A stretch of DNA of 64,000 nt from Flavobacteriales bacterium 33_180_T64 (lineage in GTDB: Bacteria; Bacteroidota; Bacteroidia; Flavobacteriales; Flavobacteriaceae), in the NCBI GenBank assembly GCA_002162685.1, contig MAAQ01000020.1, positions 186,001 to 250,000 on the forward strand, given 5' to 3'. Within the stretch, counting starts at the first letter, position 1. Each line of letters opens with the position of its first letter. The notes under the pieces were generated by a model. The model ran no database searches. It was given only the letters and a program-made list of their open reading frames with translations, and was not told where the DNA came from. The position numbers and the translations under genes are program-made. This document shows, one piece after another, positions 29,965-39,900 of the stretch.

Positions 29965-30417
29965 TTAAAACGGAAGATCGTCATTGCCTTCAGTTGCAGG
30001 ATGTGAAATATTAGTATTAGTTGGGTTTTGAATTGCTTGTTGTGGGTTTGAAGCTGGCGAATTTCCACCTTGATTCTCATTTTTAGTGGATAAGAATGTG
30101 AAATCAGTACATTGTATTTCGGTCGAATAACGATCTGTACCTTTGTCATCTTGCCATTTTCTGGTTTTTAAACGCCCTTCAATATAAACTTTATCGCCTT
30201 TTGAAAGATACTTCTCGCAAATTTCAGCACCTTTATTTCGAACTACAATATTGTGCCATTCTGTATTTGAAACACGTTCATTAGTTTGTTTATTAGTATA
30301 GGTTTCATTGGTTGCTAACGGAAAACGCCCAACACAATTACCACCATCAAAATAATGCATCTTTACTTCATCTCCCAAATGCCCAATAAGCATTACTTTA
30401 TTCAATGTTCCTGACAT
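29965..30417 (-). CDS. ssb: Single-stranded DNA-binding protein
   Basis: 150-residue SSB. The OB fold covers residues ~1-110 (MSGTLNKVMLIGHLGDEV, EWHNIVVRNKGAEICEKYL, GDKVYIEGRLKTRKWQD). A Gln/Asn/Pro-rich linker leads to the acidic tip NDDLPF, which docks repair and replication partners. A -7-like box on this strand (TAATTTTG; plus-strand CAAAATTA 30441-30448) lies 24 bases before the start, so ssb may have its own promoter in addition to readthrough from mutY. Confidence 0.95.
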   Translation of the reverse strand: MSGTLNKVMLIGHLGDEVKMHYFDGGNCVGRFPLATNETYTNKQTNERVSNTEWHNIVVRNKGAEICEKYLSKGDKVYIEGRLKTRKWQDDKGTDRYSTEIQCTDFTFLSTKNENQGGNSPASNPQQAIQNPTNTNISHPATEGNDDLPF

Positions 30418-30496
30418 AATATTTAGTTATTTTAAGATTACAAAATTACACATTTTGCAATGACTGTCTTAAAAGTATGAAAAATTTATGATTTTC

Positions 30497-31543
30497 TTAA
30501 AATAGGAAATCGAACTCATCTATGAAATTACTGATAAGGATTGGTGTTGGATAGGTTTTTATTTTTGTAAAGGGAATAGTATTCTCAGTAAGTATGTCGG
30601 CAGAGATAATCCAAAATTTGGTATACAAATGTTGGTGTGATAATTTATGAATTTTATCAGTTTCATTATATAAGGAATGTTCAAAGGGTATTTTCTCTAT
30701 TGGCGTGTCTTTAAGGTTTAAATAATGAAATTCATGAGACTCTAAGCTTTTTTTAGATTCTACCAATGGAAATTGGTATAGGTTTTGCCAAATGCCTTTA
30801 GAAACTCTTTTTTCAAAAATTATTTTTTCTCCTTCAGAAAGAATCACCAAAAAGTTGAAATATTTTTTAGTGACCTTCGTTTTCTTTAATTTAACAGGTA
30901 ATTCGCTAACGTAGTCTTTTTGAAGTGCAACACAACTGTTTTTAAGTGGACAATTAATACAATTGGGGTTTTTAGGCTTACATTGCACTGCGCCAAACTC
31001 CATTATTGCTTGATTATAATCGCCAGGATTTTTAGTATCTATTAATGTTGTTGCTAGTGTTTTAAATTCTTTAATTCCTAGAGTACTATTTATAGGTGTG
31101 TCTATTCCAAAGTGTCTAGATAATACTCTATATACATTACCATCGACAACAGCTGTAGGTTCGTCAAAACAAATAGAGGCGATAGCGCTTGCTGTATAAT
31201 CACCAACACCTTTGAGTTTTAATAATTCAGAGTATGTTGTTGGAAATTTACCATTCAATTCGTTTACAACATACTTTGCAGAGGCGTGCAAATTACGAGC
31301 TCTAGAATAATAGCCTAAACCTTGCCAAAGCTTTAATATGTCTTGTTCATTCGCATTTGCAAGCTTAAAAATAGTAGGGAATTTGTTTACAAAAGCATCA
31401 TAATATGGTAGCCCTTGTTTAATCTGGGTTTGTTGCATGATAATTTCAGACAACCAGATTTGATAAGGATTTTTAGTTTCTCTCCAAGGTAGATTTCGCT
31501 TATTTACTGAATACCAGTGTGTTAAAATTTTTGTAAAATTCAT
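30497..31543 (-). CDS. mutY: A/G-specific adenine glycosylase
   Basis: 348-residue base-excision repair enzyme that removes adenine mispaired with 8-oxoguanine. HhH-GPD domain with MQQTQI, LKGVGDYTASAIASI and catalytic Asp in PTAVVDGNVYRVLS. The 4Fe-4S loop is intact: C-x6-C-x2-C-x5-C in CKPKNPNCINCPLKNSC. A C-terminal MutT-like domain for 8-oxoG recognition follows. A -7-like box TACTTTTG on this strand (plus-strand 31563-31570) is close to the start. Divergent from the HU gene. Confidence 0.95.
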   Translation of the reverse strand: MNFTKILTHWYSVNKRNLPWRETKNPYQIWLSEIIMQQTQIKQGLPYYDAFVNKFPTIFKLANANEQDILKLWQGLGYYSRARNLHASAKYVVNELNGKFPTTYSELLKLKGVGDYTASAIASICFDEPTAVVDGNVYRVLSRHFGIDTPINSTLGIKEFKTLATTLIDTKNPGDYNQAIMEFGAVQCKPKNPNCINCPLKNSCVALQKDYVSELPVKLKKTKVTKKYFNFLVILSEGEKIIFEKRVSKGIWQNLYQFPLVESKKSLESHEFHYLNLKDTPIEKIPFEHSLYNETDKIHKLSHQHLYTKFWIISADILTENTIPFTKIKTYPTPILISNFIDEFDFLF

Positions 31544-31604
31544 TTAAAAGAATAAATATTCGCAAAAGTAAATCTTTACAAGGTTAAATTTTAATTAATT
31601 ACGC

Positions 31605-31636
31605 TTGAAATATTGAAATTAAATTACCTATATTTG
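31605..31636 (+). promoter_or_regulatory. Promoter of HU gene (TTG / TATATTTG)
   Basis: TTG at 31605-31607 and TATATTTG at 31629-31636 with a 21-base spacer match the Bacteroidota -33/-7 consensus well; the HU ATG lies 41 bases downstream. Confidence 0.75.
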
Positions 31637-31677
31637 CAACCCTTATAATTAATAGATAACCCTAAAAATTAATAACA

Positions 31678-31968
31678 ATGACAAAAGCTGATATAGTAGC
31701 TAAGATTTCTGATAAATTAGGAATTGAGAAAGGAGATGTTCAGGCAACAGTTGAAACGTTTATGGAAGAAGTTAAATCTTCATTAGAAGGAGGAGATAAC
31801 GTATACCTTAGAGGTTTTGGAAGTTTTATCGTAAAAACTAGAGCAGAAAAAACTGGACGTAACATTTCAAAAAATACAACGATTAAAATACCTGCTCACA
31901 ACATACCTGCATTTAAACCTGCAAAAGTATTTGTTGAAGGTGTTAAAACTAACGTTGAAGTAAACTAA
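31678..31968 (+). CDS. HU-family DNA-binding protein
   Basis: 96-residue nucleoid protein of the HU/IHF fold. It starts MTKADIVAKISDKLGIEKGDV and contains the family signature GFGSFIVKTRAEKTGRNISK and the DNA-binding arm with IPAHNIPAFKPAK. It bends and wraps DNA non-specifically as a dimer. A good promoter lies upstream and the 29-residue basic protein follows after 40 bases, with a terminator immediately after, making a two-gene unit. Confidence 0.96.
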   Translation: MTKADIVAKISDKLGIEKGDVQATVETFMEEVKSSLEGGDNVYLRGFGSFIVKTRAEKTGRNISKNTTIKIPAHNIPAFKPAKVFVEGVKTNVEVN

Positions 31969-32008
31969 AGCATTAAAAAACAAATATTAATTTAAAAAAG
32001 ACTTATTT

Positions 32009-32098
32009 ATGCCAAGTGGTAAAAAAAGAAAAAGACACAAGGTAGCGACGCACAAGCGAAAAAAACGCAGACGTGCTAATCGTCACAAGAAAAAGTAA
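32009..32098 (+). CDS. 29-residue basic protein, AURKAIP1/COX24-like (probable ribosome-associated)
   Basis: ATG 32009 to TAA 32096-32098 encodes 29 residues, of which 17 are Lys/Arg and 3 His: MPSGKKRKRHKVATHKRKKR and then a further basic tail ending HKKK. The pattern KKRKRHK-x-ATHK-RKKRRRANRHKKK fits the C-terminal COX24/AURKAIP1 domain, the family of mitochondrial ribosomal protein mS38 and its short bacterial relatives. It lies in the HU transcription unit, 40 bases after HU and directly before a perfect 12-bp terminator stem, which supports it as a real gene. A role on the small ribosomal subunit is inferred from the family. Confidence 0.85.
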   Translation: MPSGKKRKRHKVATHKRKKRRRANRHKKK

Positions 32099-32101
32099 AT
32101 T

Positions 32102-32134
32102 GAAGAAGTAGTTTTTAACTACTTCTTCGATTTT
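32102..32134 (+). terminator. Strong terminator after HU / 29-residue gene unit
   Basis: Perfect 12-bp inverted repeat GAAGAAGTAGTT / AACTACTTCTTC with a 3-base loop, followed by GATTTT; it starts 4 bases after the stop codon. Confidence 0.88.
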
Positions 32135-32272
32135 AACAACAACGTTCTTTGATATAAAATTCATGAATTTATTACGTGTTACCTACGTGATACATGAGTT
32201 TACTGGATTAAATATCCTGTGTCAAAATAAAGTAGTATCCATCTGTTTTGAAATGAATCAAAATGGATTAAA

Positions 32273-33826
32273 ATGAACAAAATGGAAAAAGAATTGATTA
32301 TAAGATCGAGTTCTGATATTGTTGATTTTGCCTTATTAAAAGATGGAAAACTTATCGAGTTACACAAAGATGAAGATGATAACAAGTTTGCTGTTGGTGA
32401 TATATTTATTGCCAAAATACGTAAAGCTGTTCCTGGTCTAAATGCTGCATTTGTTAATGTAGGTTATGAGAAAGATGCGTTTTTGCATTATCATGATTTA
32501 GGACCAAAATTACCTTCACTTTTAAAATTCGTTAAACGTGTAAGCACAGGTAGACATACCGATTTTTTACTGAAAAATTTTCAGTTTGAGAAAGATATTG
32601 ATAAAAACGGAAGCATTGCTAACGCTTTAAAATCAAATCAATCTCTATTAGTACAAATTGTAAAAGAACCTATTTCAACCAAAGGACCTCGTATTAGTAG
32701 CGAGTTATCTATTGCTGGTCGTTATATTGTTTTAGTACCATTTTCGGATCGGATTTCAATTTCGCAAAAAATTGAATCTAAAGAAGAAAAAGAACGTTTA
32801 AAACGTTTGGTAAAAAGCATAACACCTAAAGGTTTTGGCGTTATAATTCGTACTGTCGCAGAAGGCAAAAAAGTTGCCGAACTCGACAAAGATTTACAGA
32901 ACTTGCTGAATAGATGGACAGCAATGTGTAAAAAATTAAATAAAGCCCATCATCCTAGTAAAGTATTGAGTGAAATGAACAAAGCCTCTTCTATTTTAAG
33001 AGATATCTTTGACGATTCATTCTCAAGTATTACAGTAGATGACGAAGTGCTTTATGGACAGATTAAAGATTATGTGCAAGAAATTGCACCCAATAAAGAA
33101 TCAATAGTTAAGTTGTATAAAAATGGCGTACCGCTTTATGAGAAGTTTGGTATTGAGCGTCAAATAAAAACATCTTTTGGTCGCACAGTTTCTATGGCAA
33201 AAGGAGCTTATTTGGTGATAGAACACACCGAAGCGATGCATGTTGTTGATGTCAATAGTGGGAATCGATCTAACAAAGAAAAAAATCAAGAGGACACTGC
33301 TCTAGAAGTTAATTTAATTTCTGCTTCAGAAATAGCTCGTCAGTTGCGTTTACGTGATATGGGAGGTATTATTGTAGTCGATTTTATTGATATGGGAAAA
33401 GCAGAGAATCGAAAAAAATTGTACAATCATCTTCGTGACGAAATGAATGATGATAAGGCAAAGCACAAAATTTTGCCACCTAGTAAGTTTGGTTTAATAC
33501 AAATTACTAGACAACGTGTTCGTCCAGAACGCAATATTAAAACAAAAGAAGAAAATCCTAACGGCGTTGAAGGTAGTGAGATTGAAGCACCAATTAAAGT
33601 GATTCAAAAAATTACCCAAGACTTAGAAAGGCTTTTCAAAAAAGACTATAAAAAGATAACCTTAAATGCGCATCCATTTATAGCAGCCTTTTTAACCAAA
33701 GGGTTTCCATCAGTACGTTCTAAATGGTTTTTAGAACATAAAAAATGGGTAAAAGTTTTACCTAGAGATGCTTACACATATCTTGAATATCATTTTTATG
33801 ACAAAAATGGTAAGGAAATCAAATAA
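32273..33826 (+). CDS. Ribonuclease E/G
   Basis: 517-residue endoribonuclease of the Rne/Rng family, for rRNA and mRNA processing. An N-terminal S1 domain (~38-110; VGDIFIAKIRKAVPGLNAAF, VNVGYEKDAFLH) is followed by the catalytic DNase I-like part with the magnesium ligands in HVVDVNSGN and IIVVDFIDMG, then a small C-terminal domain (LNAHPFIAAFLTKG). Length matches RNase G rather than long RNase E, with no scaffold tail. ATG 32273 and ATG 32282 are both possible starts (MNKMEKELIIR). It has a 170-base leader region and a terminator at 33832. Confidence 0.93.
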   Translation: MNKMEKELIIRSSSDIVDFALLKDGKLIELHKDEDDNKFAVGDIFIAKIRKAVPGLNAAFVNVGYEKDAFLHYHDLGPKLPSLLKFVKRVSTGRHTDFLLKNFQFEKDIDKNGSIANALKSNQSLLVQIVKEPISTKGPRISSELSIAGRYIVLVPFSDRISISQKIESKEEKERLKRLVKSITPKGFGVIIRTVAEGKKVAELDKDLQNLLNRWTAMCKKLNKAHHPSKVLSEMNKASSILRDIFDDSFSSITVDDEVLYGQIKDYVQEIAPNKESIVKLYKNGVPLYEKFGIERQIKTSFGRTVSMAKGAYLVIEHTEAMHVVDVNSGNRSNKEKNQEDTALEVNLISASEIARQLRLRDMGGIIVVDFIDMGKAENRKKLYNHLRDEMNDDKAKHKILPPSKFGLIQITRQRVRPERNIKTKEENPNGVEGSEIEAPIKVIQKITQDLERLFKKDYKKITLNAHPFIAAFLTKGFPSVRSKWFLEHKKWVKVLPRDAYTYLEYHFYDKNGKEIK

Positions 33827-33831
33827 TATCT

Positions 33832-33866
33832 AAAACCCCTTTTCGTTTAACGGAAAGGGGTTTTTG
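33832..33866. terminator. Terminator between RNase E/G gene and aldo/keto reductase gene
   Basis: Inverted repeat AAAACCCCTTTTCG / CGGAAAGGGGTTTT (one mismatch or wobble) flanked by T- and A-runs; can act for both converging genes. Confidence 0.88.
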
Positions 33867-33882
33867 TTTTTAAGGCTATTAT

Positions 33883-34920
33883 TTATGGCGCTGGATTAGG
33901 AAGTTCTGCATGGACATCATTGATGGCTTTAAGAATGTCATCGCTTAGTCTAATATCAATACTATCAATATTTTCTTCTAGCTGCTCTAAAGACGTTGCT
34001 CCAATAATATTACTTGTTATAAACGGTCTGTCGGTTACAAAAGCTAATGCCATTTGCGCTAAAGTCATATTGTGATCTTCGGCAATTTTAAGATAGCGTT
34101 TTGTGGCTTCGGTTGCTGTGACTCCACTATATCTTGCAAACCTTGGAAACAGCTTTAAGCGTGCGTTGTCTGCTGCAGTACCTTTAATGTACTTACCCGA
34201 TAATACACCAAATGCCATTGGTGAATAAGCTAATAATCCAATGTCTTCGCGTATAGCTATTTCGGCCATATCACCTTCAAAAACTCTGTTTAAAAGCGAA
34301 TAGGCATTTTGTATGCTAATCATTCGTGGTAAATTGTGCGTGTTAGATTCTTCTAAATAACGCATGGTTCCCCAAGATTTTTCGTTAGAAATACCAACCT
34401 GACGTATCTTTCCTGATTTGATGATATCATCTAAATTATGAAGCACCTCATTGAAATTATCATCCCATTGCTCGTTAGGATTATGTGCATAATCTCTAAC
34501 ACCAAAAGTATTGGTTTGACGTTCTGGCCAATGCAATTGATACAAATCGATGTAATCAGTTTTTAAGCGCTTTAAACTATTGTTTACAGCATCATTAAGC
34601 GCCTCTTTACTAAAGCCATTAGTTCTAATATGAGCCGTGTATTCACCTGGTCCAGCAATTTTAGTAGCTAACACAATGTTGTCTCTGTGTCCTGTTTTTT
34701 TAAACCAATTTCCTATGATACGTTCCGTTTCGGCATACGTTTCAGCTGTTGCCGGAACGGGATATAACTCGGCAACATCAAAGAAGTTTACACCTTTGTC
34801 TAGCGCTAAATCCATTTGCGAAAAACCTTCGTCTTGGGTATTTTGATTTCCCCAAGTCATGGTGCCAAGGCATATTTTACTAACTTTTATATCTGTTTTT
34901 GGTAAAGTCGTATATCTCAT
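33883..34920 (-). CDS. Aldo/keto reductase (Tas-like)
   Basis: 345-residue NADP-dependent oxidoreductase with a TIM barrel. It starts MRYTTLPKTDIKVSKICLGTMTWGNQN, then NFFDVAELYPVP with the catalytic Asp/Tyr, LATKIAGPGEY with the active Lys, and DYIDLYQLHWPER. The NADP-binding end reads ITSNIIGATSLEQLEENI. Most like Tas/YajO-type reductases; the natural substrate is not predictable. Single gene, no operon partner. Confidence 0.93.
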   Translation of the reverse strand: MRYTTLPKTDIKVSKICLGTMTWGNQNTQDEGFSQMDLALDKGVNFFDVAELYPVPATAETYAETERIIGNWFKKTGHRDNIVLATKIAGPGEYTAHIRTNGFSKEALNDAVNNSLKRLKTDYIDLYQLHWPERQTNTFGVRDYAHNPNEQWDDNFNEVLHNLDDIIKSGKIRQVGISNEKSWGTMRYLEESNTHNLPRMISIQNAYSLLNRVFEGDMAEIAIREDIGLLAYSPMAFGVLSGKYIKGTAADNARLKLFPRFARYSGVTATEATKRYLKIAEDHNMTLAQMALAFVTDRPFITSNIIGATSLEQLEENIDSIDIRLSDDILKAINDVHAELPNPAP

Positions 34921-35049
34921 TATATCAGATTAGTTTAAGAAGTGTAAATATAAGAAGACCTTTCAGTTTTTAAAAAACGGAAAGGTCAAATCTATGTTAA
35001 GGTTTATTATACTTGTGAAATTCTGAACCGAGCTCAGAATTGTGTAAGG

Positions 35050-36009
35050 CTATATGTCATTTAGTAGCTTTGAAATCTCATCGAGTTTAGGCGTTAAAAT
35101 CACTTCAATACGACGATTCTTCGCTTTCCCTTCAGCTGTATCATTACTCGCAATTGGTGCAAATTCTCCTCGTCCTGCAGCCGTTAGATTTTCAGGGTTA
35201 ATAGTGTTATTTTCTCTTAATATATTTACAATAGCAGTAGCACGTTTGGTTGATAGATCCCAATTTCCGCTTAATTGTGTATTGCCTTTGTAAGGTACAT
35301 CATCGGTATGTCCTTCAATTAAAATAGCAATTTCAGGATTGTCAGCTAGTACTTCCCCAAGTTGTTTCACAGCTTGCTTTCCTTGAGCACCAACAGCCCA
35401 GCTTCCAGATTTAAAAAGTAGCTTATTTTCCATAGAGACATAAACTTTCCCGTTACGTTGCTCAACCGTTAAGCCTTTCCCTTCAAAATTAGTTAATGCT
35501 TTTGAAATAGCGTCTTTTAGTTTCGTCATGGCTGCATCTTTAGAGGCAATCACATGTTCTAATTCTGCAACTCGTTGCGACCTAGATTCTAACTCTTTTT
35601 TGAGTTTTTCTAATCGTGCGTTTTCTGCCGCCAAGGCTTGTTCTTTTGCTTCTAATTGTGCTAATAATTCTCTGTTCTTTTTTGAGTTTTTAGCAATAGA
35701 AGCACTACTGTTTTTCTCTAAGGCATCGTATGAGGCTTTTAAATTATCAAGATTAGTTTTTGTAGCATCATAGTCTAAGCGTAATTGGTCGCGTTCTTTT
35801 ATCGCCTTTTCGTGACTAGCCCTTAATGTATTATATTCATTGTCTAGTTTTTGATTAGCATCTGAAAGCTCTCTAAATTGATCAGATAACCCTCGATTCT
35901 CTTTTTTTAGCGTAGCGTATTTATCTTCTAAATCAGTATATATTTTTTTAGACACACAAGAGGTTGTAAGTACAAGGCTGAGTGCTATTAATGACAATTT
36001 TTTAATCAT
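35050..36009 (-). CDS. OmpA-family lipoprotein with coiled coil
   Basis: 319 residues. A lipoprotein signal peptide with lipobox TTSC (Cys18) is followed by a long coiled coil (~25-165; heptad-rich stretches around LEDKYATLKKENRGLSDQF). The C-terminal OmpA/MotB domain (~190-305) contains IEGHTDDVPYKG, LSTKRATAIVNIL and the diaminopimelate-binding NRRIEVIL. Such proteins tether the outer membrane to peptidoglycan, here across a long periplasmic stalk. It is followed on this strand only by unrelated genes. Confidence 0.92.
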   Translation of the reverse strand: MIKKLSLIALSLVLTTSCVSKKIYTDLEDKYATLKKENRGLSDQFRELSDANQKLDNEYNTLRASHEKAIKERDQLRLDYDATKTNLDNLKASYDALEKNSSASIAKNSKKNRELLAQLEAKEQALAAENARLEKLKKELESRSQRVAELEHVIASKDAAMTKLKDAISKALTNFEGKGLTVEQRNGKVYVSMENKLLFKSGSWAVGAQGKQAVKQLGEVLADNPEIAILIEGHTDDVPYKGNTQLSGNWDLSTKRATAIVNILRENNTINPENLTAAGRGEFAPIASNDTAEGKAKNRRIEVILTPKLDEISKLLNDI

Positions 36010-36032
36010 GCTATTATAAGGTTATGTTGTTT

Positions 36033-36794
36033 TTAATTTTCAATTTCTAGTAATATCGGACAATGGTCACTGTGAACTGCTTCCGAAAGAATAACGCTTC
36101 GTTTTAATTTTTCTTGCAAGGGTTCACTAACCATTCCGTAGTCTAAACGCCACCCTTTATTATTAGCTCTAGAATTAGCTCTGTAACTCCACCAGCTAAA
36201 TTCTTGTTTTTCTGGGTGTAAAAAGCGAAACGAATCTATAAATCCACTATCAATAAATGTTCCAAGCCATTCGCGTTCTTCAGGTAAAAACCCAGAAACA
36301 CCTTTCATTTTTGGATTATGAATATCTATAGCGTCATGACAGATGTTATAATCACCAAGAACAACTAAATTTGGATGATCACTTCGCAGATCATTTAAGT
36401 AGGTATGAATTAAATCCATGTACTCAAATTTATGAGCTAATCTGGCACTATTAGTCCCAGAAGGTAAATACATACTCATAATTGAAATGCCATCAAAATC
36501 GGCTCTAATATTTCGACCTTCGAAATCCATAGAGGCTATTCCAGTACCATATTCGATATGGTTGGGCTCTATTTTGCTTAAAATAGCCACACCACTATAG
36601 CCTTTTTTTTGAGCACTAAACCAGTAGTTGTATTTGTACCCTGCATTTTCGATAGCTTCAATATCGACTTGTTCTTTCATGGCTTTTATCTCTTGCAAAC
36701 AGATCACATCTGGATCTGCACTTGTAAGCCAATCAATAAAACCTTTATTCATTGCTGCTCGTATGCCATTAACGTTGTATGAGATGATTTTCAT
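36033..36794 (-). CDS. xth: Exodeoxyribonuclease III / AP endonuclease
   Basis: 253-residue exonuclease III-type repair enzyme. Motifs: MKIISYNVNGIRAA (Asn metal ligand), ICLQEIKA (Glu ligand), GYSGVAILSK, VVLGDYNICH (Asp-x-Asn), WRLDYGMVSE and C-terminal HSDHCPILLEI (catalytic His). Complete. It cuts DNA at abasic sites. Located 23 bases before the OmpA-like gene on the same strand, so the two may be cotranscribed. Confidence 0.95.
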   Translation of the reverse strand: MKIISYNVNGIRAAMNKGFIDWLTSADPDVICLQEIKAMKEQVDIEAIENAGYKYNYWFSAQKKGYSGVAILSKIEPNHIEYGTGIASMDFEGRNIRADFDGISIMSMYLPSGTNSARLAHKFEYMDLIHTYLNDLRSDHPNLVVLGDYNICHDAIDIHNPKMKGVSGFLPEEREWLGTFIDSGFIDSFRFLHPEKQEFSWWSYRANSRANNKGWRLDYGMVSEPLQEKLKRSVILSEAVHSDHCPILLEIEN

Positions 36795-36955
36795 TGTAAA
36801 GTGTTAAGATATTTAGCTAAATTAAATAATACTGTACTTTTACACTATTATTTTAACCCGATTTTATGTATTAAAAATCTAATAGATGTTTTGATTCAGA
36901 AAAGAGGTTATTTTAACCATAAAATAATTTCTGTCTTTAGAAGTTTATATACTGA

Positions 36956-39900
36956 ATGAAAATTGCTATTTCACTTATATGTTTTATGATGTCTTTTTGT
37001 GCTATAGCGCAAGAAGGAACTTCTAATTATAGAACAAAGAAACTAGCTGTTAGAGATTCTATAAAAATTGACACCGTAAGTATTAATCCCAGTTGGTTTT
37101 TTTTAAAGCGGAAAAACAAAACAATTATTGATACCTCTTATTATACCGTAAATTTTGCAAAGGCTCTGCTCATTTTTAAAAAGCCAGTAGAGATTGATTC
37201 GGTAGAAATCGATTATTTGCGTTATCCTGATTTTTTAACACGGAAATATTTTCAGTTAGATGATAAAATTATTGTAGAAAACACTGATAACCTTCAAAAA
37301 TTGTATAAGCTTAATCAATCTAATTTAGAAAAAAATTTCAAACCTTTCGATGGGTTAAGTACGTCTGGAAGTATTTCTAGAGGCGTGACGCTTGGAAATA
37401 ATCAAAATTCGGTGTTGAATAGTGAATTGGATTTGCAAATTTCAGGGAAATTAAGCGATAAGGTTACGCTTAGAGCATCAATTCAAGATGCCAATATTCC
37501 ATTGCAGGAAAGTGGTTATTCACAACGTTTAGATGAGTTTGATCAAGTATTTATTGAATTGTTTAGTGAGCAATGGAATATTAGAGCAGGAGATATCGAT
37601 TTAATAGATACCAATAGCTATTTTGCAAATTTCACTAAGCGCGTACAAGGTTTGCAGGTGAGTGCAAATTTAGATGGAGAAGAATCAAAGATCAATTTGT
37701 TTGCTTCTGGAGCTTTGGTACGTGGTCAATTTACGACCAGTCAATTTAGTGCTCAAGAAGGGAATCAAGGGCCTTACAAACTTACAGGGCCAAACAATGA
37801 ACTCTTTGTGTTGATTGTTTCAGGTAGTGAAACGGTTTTTGTTAATGGTATTCCAATAGAACGTGGTGAAAATAAAGATTATATCATCGATTATAATGCT
37901 GGTGAGATTATCTTTAATTCTACGTTTCCAATTACTTCGGAAATGCGAATCACTGTTGATTATCAATTTAGTGAGCGCAATTTTTCACGATTTATAGTCT
38001 TCGGAGGAGGGAACTATGAAACTGAGAAATTAAAATTGGGTGTTTCAGTTTATTCTGAAGCAGATGCTAAAAATCAACCCTTACAACAAAATTTATCGGC
38101 TGAGCAAGTTGAAGTTTTATCGAATGCTGGAGATGACCAATCATTGATGATTGCACCTTCAGATGTTGCTCAAGCTTTTGATGATAATCGGATTTTATAT
38201 CGTAAATCACTTGTTGATGGTATTGAGGTGTTTGTGTTTTCAAATAATCCAGATGATGATTTGTTTAGTGTACGATTTACTTTGGTAGGTGAAAATCAAG
38301 GTAATTATAGTTTAATAAACAGTAATGCAGTTGAGAATATTTTTGAATATATAACTCCAGTCGATGGTATTCCGCAGGGAAATTATGAGCCTATAGTAAG
38401 ATTGATTGCTCCTGAGAAATTGCAAGTTGCCATAGTAAATGGAAACTACAAACCAAGTGAGAAAACTGATGTGTATTTTGAATTAGCAGGAAGCAGAAAT
38501 GATGTTAATTTATTTTCTAATCTAGATGATGATGATAATGATGGTTTTGCTGCTAAGTTAAGAGTTAATCAGCGTATTATTAAAACAGATAGTTTGTGGA
38601 ATTTGAGTGTTTATGCAGATGCAGATATCATTAATAAGAACTTTACAACAATTCAACGTTTATATCGTGCCGAATTTAATCGTGATTGGATTTTAGAAAA
38701 TCCTCTTGGAAACCAAGCATTATTGTCTTCAGGTTTAGAATTTGTTCATCCAAAAAAAGGTATAGCAACGTATAAATTTGAACATCTTAATTATTCTGAA
38801 AACTTTAATGGGAATCGTCATAATGTAATGGCAAATCTTCAATTAAATAAGTTTAATATATTCTCTAATTCTAGTTTCTTGAGTAATAATAGTAGTATCT
38901 CTACGTCCACTTTTTTACGCTCTTTTAATCGACTAACTTTTACTATGAAAAAGCAGTGGATTGGTGCTAAAGTAGCTTTAGAAGATAGTGAGCAACGTGA
39001 AAAAGAAACCGATTTATTGACAAATTTAAGTCAACGTTTTAATTCATATGAAGTGTTTACTGGATATGGTGATAGTACAGGCGTTTTTGTTGAAATTGGT
39101 TATAAGTATCGAGTGAATGATAGTTTGAGAGCAAATATGGTGAAGCGTGTAAATACTTCTAATACGTATTATTTGAAGTCAAAAATTATTCAAAATAAAA
39201 ATACCAATCTAGGGATTTATGCAAACTACAGAACTTTAAAAAGTGAAGATGAAGGTATTGAAGATGAAAATTCACTAAACTCTAGATTAAATTTTAACCA
39301 AAAATTATGGAATAATTTAGTGCTTTGGAATACTGTTTTTGAAACCAACTCGGGAACTTTACCACAACAGGATTTTACATATGTAGAAGTAGAACCAGGA
39401 CAAGGGGCTTATGCTTGGATTGATTATAACGAAAATGGCATTCAAGAACTCAACGAGTTTGAACTTGCTCAATTTGTAGATCAAGGAAGTTATATTCGTA
39501 TACTGTTACCAAATCAAGTTTTTGTAAGAACGCATCAAAATAGATTTAGTCAAACTTTGACAGTCAATCCACAGCAATGGTCTGTTTCTGATAATAAATC
39601 GAAAAAATTCTGGTCTCATTTTTATAACCAAACGTCTTATTTAATTGATAGAAAAAATAGGAAAGAAGCAGGTGAGTTTGATTTAAACCCATTTTCTACT
39701 CAAGAGAATAATCAATTAGCATTAAACAAAAGTATACGTAATGTTTTATTTTATAATAGAGGAAAACAAAACTATACAACATCTTACACGTTTTTATCAA
39801 ATACCAACCGAACAATTTTATCTATAGGTTTTCAGGAACATAAATTGCAAAGTCATCAATTGCAATTTAATCATAAGTTCGCCAAGAGTTGGTTGTTGAA

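Noticed and set aside
32141-32170. aacgttctttgatata, resembling the sequence before flavobacterial rRNA operons
   Set aside because: No rRNA or tRNA follows; it lies in the leader of the RNase E/G gene and may simply hold a weak promoter.
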